Source of the DNA: Paralithodes platypus | Taxonomy: Eukaryota > Arthropoda > Malacostraca > Decapoda > Lithodidae | Assembly (NCBI GenBank): GCA_032716605.1 | Contig: CM064517.1 | Coordinates: 21,795,276-21,859,275, forward strand | DNA: 64,000 nt | Reading direction: 5' to 3' | Shown: positions 10,294 to 19,924 of the stretch, in pieces | Position numbering within the stretch: the first letter of the stretch is position 1 | Layout of the letters: each line of letters begins with the position of its first letter | Program-made: the position numbers and the translations under genes | Notes under the pieces: generated by a model | What the model was told of the DNA's origin: nothing | Database searches by the model: none | What the model saw: only the letters and a program-made list of their open reading frames with translations

Positions 10294-11337
10294 CTAGGTG
10301 GGGTGAGTGGTTTTGGTGGTGATAATGATTGGGAGGTGGTCAGAACCTAAGGTTCTGACCACCCTCCAGGATGTTGTGTGGGCGAGTTCTGGGGACCAAA
10401 AGGTGATGTCTGGAGATGATGGGTTATAGAGGGTATGTTGATGGATGTCGTTAAGGATGATGAGGTTATCGGTTTGGTTTTGTAGTACCAGCCCTCTGTC
10501 TGTGTCGGGGTTGTCGACAAACCAGGCCGACTTCTTGGCGTTGAAGTCACCACCCAGGATGATGTGTGGGGTGTTTGTGATGTGTTGTAAGTGTGGTCTG
10601 TATTCATTTGGTACTGTAGGGGATGTTTGGGGAGGGATGCATGTGTTTATGATGGTTATGTTGGAGTTGTTGCCAGTGCATATTTTAATTGACTGTATTT
10701 CTGTTGTGTTATCATTTGGGGGGAGGAGGGATTTGGTTTGTACACTGGTTACTATGTATGATATTTCTTTGTGTACCAGGGTGATGAGTCCACCGCCCCC
10801 GCCGACAGCCCGGTCTTGTCTAATGGTAGTGAAATTATGAAATGTGGGTGTTTTTTGTGTTGTGCGGAGTTTTGTTTCTTGTAAGATGGCAATGTGTATG
10901 TTGTGTTGTTTGATGAAGTGTGAGAGTTCGTGTTTCTTTGTGTTGATGCCATCTATGTTCAGTTGAAGAATGTTAATGTTATGTGTACGATGTATGTTGG
11001 GTGCTGCTGCACGAGGATGGGGTGGGTGGGGGTGAGGGAGGGGCTGGGGGTTGGGATGGGTGAGGTGGGGGTGGGGATTGGGGAGCAGGAGATGGGGGTT
11101 GGAATGGATTAGGATGGGGTGTGGTGTGTTGAGTTGAGGATGTGGATGGTATGGGAAGGTTAGGTGGGTTAGGGAGGAGAGGTGGACGGGTTTTAGGGGG
11201 GGGGGGAGTGGATGGTATGGGAAGGTTAGGTGGGTTGGGGAGGAGAGGTGGACGGGTTTTAGGTGAGGGATTTGACTGGGAGAGGGAGGGGCATGAGGAG
11301 CAGGTCCAGGTGTTTGTGTAGTGTTTCTTGGAGGCAA
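10294..11337 (-). CDS. LINE ORF2 endonuclease domain (APE type)
   Basis: A 347-residue frame with a proline- and histidine-rich first third, followed by an apurinic/apyrimidinic-type endonuclease that would nick target DNA for target-primed reverse transcription. Visible motifs: INILQLNIDG (residues 121-130), ILQETKL (151-157, with the metal-binding Glu), GGGGGLITLVHK (179-190), GGDFNAKKSAW (262-272), SPDITFW (308-314) and GSDHLP (331-336). All key acidic and His residues look intact. The start is arbitrary: the true N-terminus is probably the 2A/PHD frame, from which this frame is separated by a frameshift in the proline-rich linker. It ends in a stop before the RT, so the ORF is broken there. 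Confidence 0.8.
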   Translation of the reverse strand: MPPRNTTQTPGPAPHAPPSPSQIPHLKPVHLSSPTHLTFPYHPLPPPLKPVHLSSLTHLTFPYHPHPQLNTPHPILIHSNPHLLLPNPHPHLTHPNPQPLPHPHPPHPRAAAPNIHRTHNINILQLNIDGINTKKHELSHFIKQHNIHIAILQETKLRTTQKTPTFHNFTTIRQDRAVGGGGGLITLVHKEISYIVTSVQTKSLLPPNDNTTEIQSIKICTGNNSNITIINTCIPPQTSPTVPNEYRPHLQHITNTPHIILGGDFNAKKSAWFVDNPDTDRGLVLQNQTDNLIILNDIHQHTLYNPSSPDITFWSPELAHTTSWRVVRTLGSDHLPIIITTKTTHPT

Positions 11338-11806
11338 GTGTTGTGCAGGTGAAGTGGGTCCAGTTCCCGCATGAATTGCAGAGAACTGAACCCTTAGTAT
11401 GGCGACTCGAAGTGATGGGTTTTGAGCAAGTTGGACATATGTATGTGTACGTGGGTCCTGGGTTGCTCTCAGTGTCTCCGGCTAGAAGAAGTCTTCGAGA
11501 AATGACAGCCGGAGAGTCATTTCTCGGTGTAGGAAAAACTGTGTGATGTGTGTGTTTGGTGTGAGAGGTGTGGAAATTCCCGGCGCGACCGAAGCCGCTC
11601 CAAGGACCCGTGCCCCCAGGGGGGGGGGGGGGGGGGGCAGGGGATGGTTGTGACGGTTTGGCTCCCGAAACTGCTCCCCGCGGCCGGCATCCGGTTTTCC
11701 TCCACTGGTCGTTGATTTTGTCTTCGGCCGTGGAGGGTCGGCAGCCATCCGCGGTTGGCAGCCTCGGGAGGTGGCCCCACGGCGTAGACGCCGCCACATC
11801 AGGACC
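10979..11806 (-). CDS. LINE N-terminal part: 2A-like motif plus PHD-like finger
   Basis: The open frame continues to 11866, but its first 20 residues come from the flanking mariner arm, so I bound it at the LINE edge. A proline-rich leader precedes SRRLLLAGDTESNPGP, encoded at 11500-11453. This is a 2A-like ribosome-skipping signal (consensus D-x-E-x-NPGP), known from several APE-type LINEs. Immediately after it comes a C4HC3 zinc finger (CPTC, CNSC, H..C, CSSC; about 50 residues), as in PHD fingers. A long proline/serine tail follows. Skipping would release the leader and start a new product at Pro, the presumed finger-endonuclease-RT polyprotein. A 17-base G run on the plus strand (C on the coding strand) near 11622-11638 leaves the true frame of the leader uncertain. 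Confidence 0.8.
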   Translation of the reverse strand, partial: GPDVAASTPWGHLPRLPTADGCRPSTAEDKINDQWRKTGCRPRGAVSGAKPSQPSPAPPPPPPGGTGPWSGFGRAGNFHTSHTKHTHHTVFPTPRNDSPAVISRRLLLAGDTESNPGPTYTYICPTCSKPITSSRHTKGSVLCNSCGNWTHFTCTTLASKKHYTNTWTCSSCPSLSQSNPSPKTRPPLLPNPPNLPIPSTPPPPKTRPPLLPNPPNLPIPSTSSTQHTTPHPNPFQPPSPAPQSPPPPHPSQPPAPPSPPPTPSSCSSTQHTSYT

Positions 11807-11816
11807 TGAAGGCTGT

Positions 11817-11957
11817 CTATGGTGATGATTGCCTGTCATATGACACTGTTGTGAGGTGACAGCCATAGACAGCCTTCATTTCATCATGGATTTTCTGGGC
11901 ACTGTAACCCTCCAAATGCAGGAACTTAATCACGCTGCGAGCCTCAATCTTCTCCAT
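11817..11957 (-). pseudogene. Mariner transposase N-terminus, right arm
   Basis: Mirror copy of the left-arm frame: MEKIEARSVIKFLHLEGYSA up to HDEMKAVYG, extended by about 15 residues before a stop. One difference from the left copy is K to E within FLHLKG. It has no catalytic domain. Confidence 0.7.
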
Positions 11958-12129
11958 CTTGCAGGTTACTGACATCTAGCGCCACCTGTAAAGAAAGTAA
12001 ACGAACTTAGGAGAAAATGTTTGCACCATCATTCGCATAAGGACCAGTCATTACACTGAAAAAATTTCATCAACATAGCTTAATAACTTCCGGGTGATAA
12101 TTAAAACTTTACGATATCCCCTCGTGTAT

Positions 12130-12684
12130 AAAATTCAAAACTATCATAATGTATTCGTTTCACATTAATGTTGTATGGCATTTACTCTGTGATAATAGTA
12201 TGAATATTGTGGGCAAAGCTATGATAATTTAATTATTATAAATTTTATCAATTCCAAGTGCAATTAATACTTGTGCAATGGTCACAGCTTGCTCTACAGT
12301 ATTCTGATAAAGTAGTACATAATTGTGAAGATTTTTAGCTGCATTTTATAGGAAATTGTTATATATTTATAACATACTGTATAGCTTGAATGTTATTATG
12401 TATATTGAAATTTGATATAAAACAATACATTTATTGGATGCAATATGGAGTATTCTTTATTCCCTTGAATTGTCTTATTACAGTATGTTAAGAAATTGTC
12501 TGCCACAGTAGCTACAAAAATAATGTACAAACAAAATATTTTCTAATTTGAAGAGGTTTTTACAAGAATAATAATTATTTATACAAGTCAACAAGTAGCT
12601 AAACTGGCTAAGTCGTTTCATGGCATAACAATCAACTATCAGAAATCCGAAAACATATAATATTATATATTTTGATACAAAATA
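12130..12684. other. No gene seen (AT-rich)
   Basis: AT-rich sequence between the fold-back element and a retroposon. I saw no open frame, no splice-flanked exon and no repeat unit. Confidence 0.4.
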
Positions 12685-12908
12685 TCCCCCCTGGTACTAC
12701 TCTCCTTGTCGCGGTTGGGGGGCTTGATGGGAGAGGGATGTGGTTGTTTCCCTCCCTCTCCCCTCAAGCTTTCGTCTTCAGTTTGACTCATTTTGAGTCT
12801 CTATCTTGACTCGTTTAGTTATATATCTTGATCGAATCCTTCGGGCCAGCCCAATGAGTTCTTTTATAGAGCTCAGTGGTCTAGTTACACTAATATTAAC
12901 AAAAAAAC
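12685..12908 (+). mobile_element. Deleted copy of the ~650-bp poly(A) retroposon
   Basis: Reverse complement of the family at 58048-60555, with a large internal deletion. It starts CCCCCCTGGTACTACTCTCC, includes CTTGACTCGTTTAG, CTTCGGGCCAGCCCAATGAG and CTCAGTGGTCTAGTT, and ends in an A-rich tail (about 12899-12908). Confidence 0.7.
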
Positions 12909-12912
12909 ATGC

Positions 12913-13120
12913 TTAACCCTTTCAGCACAGGAGGAAACATATATTTACCAAACTTATGGCTATAATTAGACGATTATATTTAGCTTAAGAAGTACCTCTC
13001 GGAATCTGAGGGGTCCAAAGCAACTCAATAATGCCTCTGACTCCCACAGCTCCTTAAGCTGAATACAATCGTCTAATGATAGTCAGAATAAACTTTAAAA
13101 GGCGTCATAATCCTCAAGGG
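12913..13120. mobile_element. Palindromic TTAA MITE, family 1
   Basis: It opens at TTAA (12913) with CCCTTTCAGCAC. The arms are related by inversion: ATTAGACGATT.TA..TAGCTTAAG on the left and CTTAAGCTGAATACAATCGT on the right. The right end is degraded near GGCGTCATAATCCTCAAGGG. Confidence 0.7.
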
Positions 13121-14110
13121 GAATATTGCCAAGTAATAGACGAGACAGAGTAAGGGGCAAGGGAACGTGAAAGTGGTCCCAGACCCTAAGAATTGGAACT
13201 TTAAATTTTGTTTCTGTTTGGGCTCTGTCTCGAGTTGGCCACCCCCAGCTATGGGGTATGTGTCTGAGTATATACATACATAGGCCTACATACAATACAA
13301 AAGGGAAAGAAACCATGTTTTGTTTTTCTGACGTGTTGTGATGTCCCTGTTCGGGCTCTGTCTCGAGTCGGCCACCCCCATAAAAAAAAAAAAAAAAAAT
13401 GGGGAAGGTGCCAGAGTACATACATACCATAGACTGATACATACTTACATACATACATACATACATACTTACATACATACAGTACATACATACAGTACAT
13501 ACATACATACATACTGTACTTTCATATATACTTTAATGAATAAATGTATGTACAGTAGCCTATATACACAGGCACACAACCCATAGCTAAGGATGGTCGA
13601 CTCGAGACAGAGCCCGAATAGGGACAAAATAACAACATAAACAAAAAATACAAAAATACTAATAATTCTAATAATAATAACAAATAATAATATATAAATA
13701 AATCACACATATCTAAGATGCCCAGGAGAAGACTCAGAGACCTAGGACTAGCCTTCTATGAGGGTCAAAATAAGATATACAATTTGTTTACAGTAAGGTA
13801 TACATTACGGAGTTTAAAAGAATAGCCTGTCAATCCCCCGATAGATGGCCCTACTTATCAGCCACTGTTATCAACACTGCAGCAGACGACGAACCCAGAA
13901 CAAGTAAGTAACACCAATTTACTCAACCATTGGACCACCTCAGACCACCCAAGTGTATTATATGGTATAGTATAACCTTAGATCATCATAGACAGCAGTG
14001 ATATTGATGGTGGGCTTATATAGCATCTATAATAAACATTTATAACTCTAATCAAATCCAAAACTCTCTGACGCATGCACAGTAGTATTTTCAGCCTGAT
14101 GCCATTTTGG
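13121..14110. repeat. Fragments of a dispersed repeat and a CATA microsatellite
   Basis: A motif GGCTCTGTCTCGAGT.GGCC, or its complement, occurs at about 13218, 13355 and 13595. It recurs at 14790 and 56630, so it is a dispersed fragment, perhaps a LINE end. A (CATA)n run fills about 13435-13520. I see no gene here. The frames that cross the microsatellite are not coding. Confidence 0.55.
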
Positions 14111-14114
14111 GGAC

Positions 14115-14500
14115 AGATGTGTATAGTTGTCCACCTCTGTCCCCAGTCAGTCGACGCCCCTCCCCCCAACCAGCACCGCCTTCATTCATATACTTCCTCA
14201 CTCCATCCTTCCACCTCTCTTTCGGTCTACTTCTCCCTCTGTCCCTCCACCTCGCTCTCGTACACCCTCTTAGTCATTCTCTCGCTTTCCATACGTTCCA
14301 TATGGCCGAACCATCTCAAGTTATTCCTTTTCACACTTTCCAGCACACCTACCTCCACACCACACCTCCTTCTTACTTCCTCATTAGTCTGTCTATCCCT
14401 CCATGTAACTCTGCACGCACTTCTTAGGTAATTTATTTCCACCGCTCTCACTCTTGGTCTGAGTCTCTCAACCAACGTCCACGCTTCCCTGATTGACCCT
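14115..14500 (-). pseudogene. LINE ORF2 C-terminal fragment (second copy)
   Basis: On the minus strand it encodes VERLRPRVRAVEINYL, VTWRDRQTNEEVRRR and NNLRWFGHMERMES, nearly the same as the fragment at 3054-3508. It is broken at the 3' side, where the (GATA)n tail of the other copy is missing, and frameshifted near 14240. It is inactive. Confidence 0.75.
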
Positions 14501-14559
14501 TCCCAAATAGTAGAAATGTTAGCTTAACTAATCTAGTCATTTGTGAGTTATAAGAGGTT

Positions 14560-14762
14560 AAGGGGAGGTATTGTGTTTTGTTCTGGACCCCTTTCTCCTT
14601 CACGCTTAGTCCCATTAGTTATGAGGTTTTAAGACGTTCACACCATTAGTTTGGCGATTTTAAGACTTGACCCCCATTTCTTTGTCAATATTAATACCTT
14701 TCCTGCTATTTAGGTATATTTTTTCAGCCAGTAATTTCTATCTATCTATCTATCTATCTATA
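14560..14762 (+). mobile_element. Truncated family-2 hairpin element plus TATC run
   Basis: It starts at a TTAA-like AGGTTAAGGGGAGG and includes CCCCTTTCTCC, CATTAGTTTGGCGATTTTAAG and CTATTTAGGTATA. It breaks off before the core hairpin. (TATC)n follows at about 14742-14762. Confidence 0.65.
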
Positions 14763-14815
14763 TGCTCAGGCCCAATCCCCATTTTGGGGGTAGCCGACTC
14801 AAGACAGAGCAAGAA

Positions 14816-14893
14816 CAGGGAAAACACAAAAACAACATAAAACAAAAAATAAACACTGATTTTTTGTTTTATGTTGTTTTTGTGTTTTCCCTG
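14816..14893. repeat. Perfect 35-bp hairpin at the satellite border
   Basis: 14816-14850 and 14859-14893 are exact reverse complements with an 8-base loop, AAACACTG. The arm is A-rich (starts CAGGGAAAACACAAAAACAA). It ends 2 bp before the first 62-bp satellite unit. Confidence 0.9.
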
Positions 14894-14895
14894 TG

Positions 14896-17803
14896 TACCC
14901 CCTCCCTAGCTATGGTGGTGCCATTATTACACAGCACGTTGATCGGTGTTACAATAGTACCCCCTCCCTAGCTATGGTGGTGCCATTATTACACAGCACG
15001 TTGATCGGTGTTACAATAGTACCCCCTCCCTAGCTATGGTGGGGTCATTATTACACAGCACGTTGATCGGTGTTACAATAGTACCCCCTCCCTAGCTATG
15101 GTGGTGCCATTATTACACAGCACGTTGATCGGTGTTACAATAGTACCCCCTCCCTAGCTATGGTGGGGTCATTATTACACAGCACGTTGATCGGTGTTAC
15201 AATAGTACCCCCTCCCTAGCTATGGTGGTGCCATTATTACACAGCACGTTGATCGGTGTTACAATAGTACCCCATCCCTAGCTATGGTGGTGCCATTATT
15301 ACACAGCACGTTGATCGGTGTTACAATAGTACCCCCTCCCTAGCTATGGTGGTGCCATTATTACACAGCACGTTGATCGGTGTTACAATAGTACCCCCTC
15401 CCTAGCTATGGTGGTGCCATTATTACACAGCACGTTGATCGGTGTTACAATAGTACCCCCTCCCTAGCTATGGTGGTGCCATTATTACACAGCACGTTGA
15501 TCGGTGTTACAATAGTACCCCCTCCCTAGCTATGGTGGTGCCATTATTACACAGCACGTTGATCGGTGTTACAATAGTACCCCCTCCCTAGCTATGGTGG
15601 TGCCATTATTACACAGCACGTTGATCGGTGTTACAATAGTACCCCCTCCCTAGCTATGGTGGTGCCATTATTACACAGCACGTTGATCGGTGTTACAATA
15701 GTACCCCCTCCCTAGCTATGGTGGTGCCATTATTACACAGCACGTTGATCGGTGTTACAATAGTACCCCCTCCCTAGCTATGGTGGTGCCATTATTACAC
15801 AGCACGTTGATCGGTGTTACAATAGTACCCCCTCCCTAGCTATGGTGGTGCCATTATTACACAGCACGTTGATCGGTGTTACAATAGTACCCCCTCCCTA
15901 GCTATGGTGGTGCCATTATTACACAGCACGTTGATCGGTGTTACAATAGTACCCCCTCCCTAGCTATGGTGGTGCCATTATTACACAGCACGTTGATCGG
16001 TGTTACAATAGTACCCCCTCCCTAGCTATGGTGGTGCCATTATTACACAGCACGTTGATCGGTGTTACAATAGTACCCCCTCCCTAGCTATGGTGGTGCC
16101 ATTATTACACAGCACGTTGATCGGTGTTACAATAGTACCCCCTCCCTAGCTATGGTGGTGCCATTATTACACAGCACGTTGATCGGTGTTACAATAGTAC
16201 CCCCTCCCTAGCTATGGTGGTGCCATTATTACACAGCACGTTGATCGGTGTTACAATAGTACCCCTCCCTAGCTATGGTGGTGCCATTATTACACAGCAC
16301 GTTGATCGGTGTTACAATAGTACCCCCTCCCTAGCTATGGTGGTGCCATTATTACACAGCACGTTGATCGGTGTTACAATAGTACCCCCTCCCTAGCTAT
16401 GGTGGGGTCATTATTACACAGCACGTTGATCGGTGTTACAATAGTACCCCCTCCCTAGCTATGGTGGTGCCATTATTACACAGCACGTTGATCGGTGTTA
16501 CAATAGTACCCCCTCCCTAGCTATGGTGGTGCCATTATTACACAGCACGTTGATCGGTGTTACAATAGTACCCCTCCCTAGCTATGGTGGTGCCATTATT
16601 ACACAGCACGTTGATCGGTGTTACAATAGTACCCCCTCCCTAGCTATGGTGGTGCCATTATTACAGCACGTTGATCGGTGTTACAATAGTACCCCCTCCC
16701 TAGCTATGGTGGTGCCATTATTACACAGCACGTTGATCGGTGTTACAATAGTACCCCCTCCCTAGCTATGGTGGTGCCATTATTACACAGCACGTTGATC
16801 GGTGTTACAATAGTACCCCCTCCCTAGCTATGGTGGGGTCATTATTACACAGCACGTTGATCGGTGTTACAATAGTACCCCCTCCCTAGCTATGGTGGTG
16901 CCATTATTACACAGCACGTTGATCGGTGTTACAATAGTACCCCCTCCCTAGCTATGGTGGTGCCATTATTACACAGCACGTTGATCGGTGTTACAATAGT
17001 ACCTCCTCCCTAGCTATGGTGGTGCCATTATTACACAGCACGTTGAGTTGATCGGTGTTACAATAGTACCCCCTCCCTAGCTATGGTGGTGCCATTATTA
17101 CACAGCACGTTGATCGGTGTTACAATAGTACCCCTCCCTAGCTATGGTGGTGCCATTATTACACAGCACGTTGATCGGTGTTACAATAGTACCCCCTCCC
17201 TAGCTATGGTGGTGCCATTATTACACAGCACGTTGATCGGTGTTACAATAGTACCCCCTCCCTAGCTATGGTGGTGCCATTATTACACAGCACGTTGATC
17301 GGTGTTACAATAGTACCCCCTCCCTAGCTATGGTGGTGCCATTATTACACAGCACGTTGATCGGTGTTACAATAGTACCCCCTCCCTAGCTATGGTGGTG
17401 CCATTATTACACAGCACGTTGATCGGTGTTACAATAGTACCCCCTCCCTAGCTATGGTGGGGTCATTATTACACAGCACATTGATCGGTGTTACAATAGT
17501 ACCCCCTCCCTAGCTATGGTGGGGTCATTATTACACAGCACGTTGATCGGTGTTACAATAGTACCCCCTCCCTAGCTATGGTGGTGCCATTATTACACAG
17601 CACGTTGATCGGTGTTACAATAGTACCCCCTCCCTAGCTATGGTGGGGTCATTACTACACAGCACGTTGATCGGTGTTACAATAGTACCCCCTCCCTAGC
17701 TATGGTGGGGTCATTATTACACAGCACGTTGATCGGTGTTACAATAGTACCCCCTCCCTAGCTATGGTGGGGTCATTATTACACAGCACGTTGATAGGTG
17801 TGA
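14896..17803. repeat. 62-bp satellite, about 47 units
   Basis: Each unit begins TACCCCCTCCCTAGCTATGG and includes TTACACAGCACGTTGATCGG. Two forms alternate at one site: GGTGCC, which is common, and GGGGTC. The second form is rare in the homogeneous middle and is found mainly near the edges (15038, 15162, and five of the last six units). A few units are 61 bp, and one near 17047 carries a small insertion. The short frames within it are repeat artefacts. Confidence 0.95.
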
Positions 17804-17823
17804 CAAAAAGCGGGTCACCCACC

Positions 17824-18158
17824 TTAAGGGGAGGTTTCTAGTTTGTTTCCTACTCCTCCAGCAATCTTAAAATTTCACCCCCTTGACCCCCTTTCAAGAT
17901 AAATTTGTACATTTTTCGGTAGAAAAATGTCCCGGCCTAAGGCCGATTACTCTTAAATTAAAGGCTCGCTATCGCTCGCCAGGATAAAATCGACACCTAA
18001 TGGCACGAAAGGTCTTAAAATTGACAGAAATGGGTCGAAAGTTCTTAAAATCGTCAAAATAATGAGGCGAACGTCTTAAAATATCAAAAGCAATGGGGCT
18101 AAACATGAGGGAGAAAGGAGTCTAGAAAAAATCTCTGAAGTGGAAATCTCCCCCTTAA
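17824..18158 (-). mobile_element. Family-2 TTAA hairpin element
   Basis: Bounded by TTAA at 17824-17827 and 18155-18158. Core features seen in most copies: GTACATTTTTCGGTAGAAAA near the middle, GGCC..AAGGCCGATT, GCTCGCTATCGCTCGCCAGG, and spaced TCTTAAAAT(T/C) motifs. It has no coding capacity. Confidence 0.75.
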
Positions 18159-18289
18159 TGAATGAAGTAACAACGTACCACTTTATCTCCCATCACTGCT
18201 CGGTTAGCGGTAAGTGACAGGTGGAGGTGTGTACGTGTTTACCCAACATCCCGCCGCAGAGGACTCTTCTTGGGTAGGCTACTGTTGTC

Positions 18290-18625
18290 ATAACGGGAGG
18301 TTTTTAGTGTGTTTCCTAGACTTCCATCAAGCTTGAAATTACACCCCCTTGACCCCCTTTCAAGATAAATTTGTACATTTTTCGGTAGAAAAATGTTCTT
18401 GCCGAAGGCCGATTCCTCTTAAATTACAGGCTCGCTACCGCTCGCCAGGAAAAAATCGACACCTAAATGGGATGAAAGGTCTTAAAAGTTACGTAAATGG
18501 GGTGAAACTTCTTAAAATTGCCAAACTAGTGGGGCGAAAGTCTTAAAATCTCATTAGCAATGGGGCTAAACATGAGGGAGAAAGGGGTCAAGAAAAAAGT
18601 CCCTGAAGTGGAAATCTCCCCTTAA
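18290..18625 (-). mobile_element. Family-2 hairpin element
   Basis: Second copy in the same orientation, about 130 bp from the first. The right end is a TTAA at 18622-18625; the left end reads ATAACGGGAGG, so the TTAA is degraded. A G-to-C change leaves TTGCCGAAGGCCG at the core. Confidence 0.75.
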
Positions 18626-18631
18626 CAACCT

Positions 18632-18810
18632 AAAAATAACACACATAACAAAGCCACTCCAACAGCTTCCACTCTCTCCAACACCCCTTCTCCCCTCTCA
18701 ATTATACACTCTTCAGAAAAATAGGAAAAGTAGAATATAGATACGAGGTGCCGTTGTAAAGGCTTATCCCTCAATACCTTCACCTGACCTGACCTGACCT
18801 AGCCTACACC
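18632..18810. repeat. Single unit related to the 19385-19810 array
   Basis: It contains AACACACATAACAAAGCCAC, CTCCAACACCCCTTCTCCCC, and the exit sequence CCGTTGTAAAGG.TTATCCC, all shared with the tandem array at 19385-19810. It is followed by (CCTGA)n. Confidence 0.8.
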
Positions 18811-18857
18811 CTTCTCTGGTCTGATGCTATAGTCTATTCGCTGTAAGTAGGCAAGTA

Positions 18858-18970
18858 CGGTCGCGCTAATAAGTCATGTCCCAGCTTTCTTTACGTTTGG
18901 CTCTCTCTGTGCTGTATTAATGTCTGTCAGATGTGGAATAGGGTGGATAAGTGTGGATAAGAACGGGTTA
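18858..18970 (+). mobile_element. Truncated 211-bp MITE
   Basis: The left end CGGTCGCGCTAATAAGTCAT and about 110 bp of the body are kept. The rest is lost where a family-2 element begins at about 18972. Confidence 0.7.
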
Positions 18971-18971
18971 C

Positions 18972-19300
18972 CTAAGGGGAGATGGGCCGGTTTTCTGGAC
19001 TACTTTCTCCCTCGTGTTTAGCCCCATTAGCTTGGAGATTTTTAGACGTTCGGCCCATTAGTTTGACGATTTTAACACCTTTCGCCCCATTTCGTAATCA
19101 ATTTTAAGACCCTTTCGTGCCATTTATTTTTTTTTTTTTTCCTAGCGAGCGAGAGCGAGCCTGTAATTATAAGAGTACCGGTCTTCAGCCGGGACATTTT
19201 TCTACCAAAAAATGTACAAATTAATCTTGAAGGGGGGGTCCTAGGGAGTGTTATTTGCAAGCTTGATGGAAGTCTAGCGAGGAAAGTAAGAAATATATGA
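18972..19300 (+). mobile_element. Family-2 hairpin element
   Basis: Plus-oriented copy starting AAGGGGAGATGGGCCGG. It includes CCCCATTAGCTTGGAGATTT, the AGCGAGCGAGAGCGAGCC core and CATTTTTCTACCAAAAAATG. It ends near CTAGCGAGGAAAGTAAG without a clear right TTAA. Confidence 0.7.
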
Positions 19301-19384
19301 ATTAATAGATAACAAAACGGCCCATCTGCCATTAAGATGAATAATAGGCTGTCGTCTAATAGTTGCCAGATACGGGGGACACCT

Positions 19385-19810
19385 CGACGACGTATACAGA
19401 CTAATAACACACATAACAAAGCCACTCCAACGGCTTCCTCTCTCTCCAACACCCCTTCTCCCCTCTCTACACTCTTCGTATACACTATACAGACTAATAA
19501 CACACATAACAAAGCCACTCCAACGGCTTCCTCTCTCTCCAACACCCCTTCTCCCCTCTCTACACTCTTCGTATACAGACTAATAACACATAACAAAGCC
19601 ACTCCAACGGCTTCCTCTCTCTCCAACACCCCTTCTCCCCTCTCTACACTCTTCGTATACAGACTAATAACACACATAACAAAGCCACTCCAACGGCTTC
19701 CTCTCTCTCCAACACCCCTTCTCCCCTCTCTACACTTCAGAAAAATAGGAAAAGTAGATTGTAGATACGAAGTGCCGTTGTAAAGGATTATCCCTCAATA
19801 CCTTCACCTG
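19385..19810. repeat. Tandem array of four ~85-90-bp units
   Basis: Units share AGACTAATAACACA, AAAGCCACTCCAACGGCTTC and CTCTACACTCTTCGTATAC, with small length differences. The exit sequence (AGAAAAATAGGAAAAGTAGA onward) matches the single unit at 18632. Long frames across the array on both strands are repeat artefacts. Confidence 0.9.
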
Positions 19811-19924
19811 ATATAATACAAATGATATCACCGGTACATAATATGGGTTATCAAATTATGTAACACTCCTCAACACATCCACACCATATCAATCTCGTAC
19901 TTCTTAATCTCTCTCTCTCATAAG

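Larger units (their letters stand above)
6194..11806 (-). mobile_element. APE-type LINE with 2A motif and PHD-like finger, split by PLE copy B
   Basis: The element lies on the minus strand, with its 5' end at 11806 and its 3' end at 6194. It is bounded by a 9-bp target duplication, TGAAGGCTG (6185-6193 and 11807-11815). In order it encodes an N-terminal part with a 2A motif and PHD-like finger, a proline-rich linker, an APE endonuclease, a reverse transcriptase and a CCHC-like C-terminus, then a very short 3' UTR ending in (CAA)n. Without the 1.7-kb PLE at 7360-9053 it is about 3.9 kb, so near full length. Frameshifts in C/G-rich tracts and in the pre-RT region make it non-functional as it stands. 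The RT motifs suit the Jockey/I superfamily; I did not assign a clade. Confidence 0.85.
5942..12127. mobile_element. Mariner-derived fold-back element (host of the LINE)
   Basis: The left arm (5942-6193, continuing at 11816-11822) and right arm (11863-12127) are long, near-perfect reverse complements. They share GGGGATATCGTAAAG termini, a CACCCGGAAGTTA block, and GTGGCGCTAGATGTCAGTAA. Both arms begin the same mariner-type transposase. TA dinucleotides flank the ends (5940-5941 and 12128-12129). With the LINE removed, the element is about 570 bp with a roughly 40-bp loop (11823-11862). It is therefore two mariner 5' ends facing each other, not a whole mariner. Confidence 0.75.

Noticed and set aside
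19072..19783. Overlapping frames of 201 and 148 residues
   Set aside because: They arise from a four-unit tandem repeat and run into a hairpin element.
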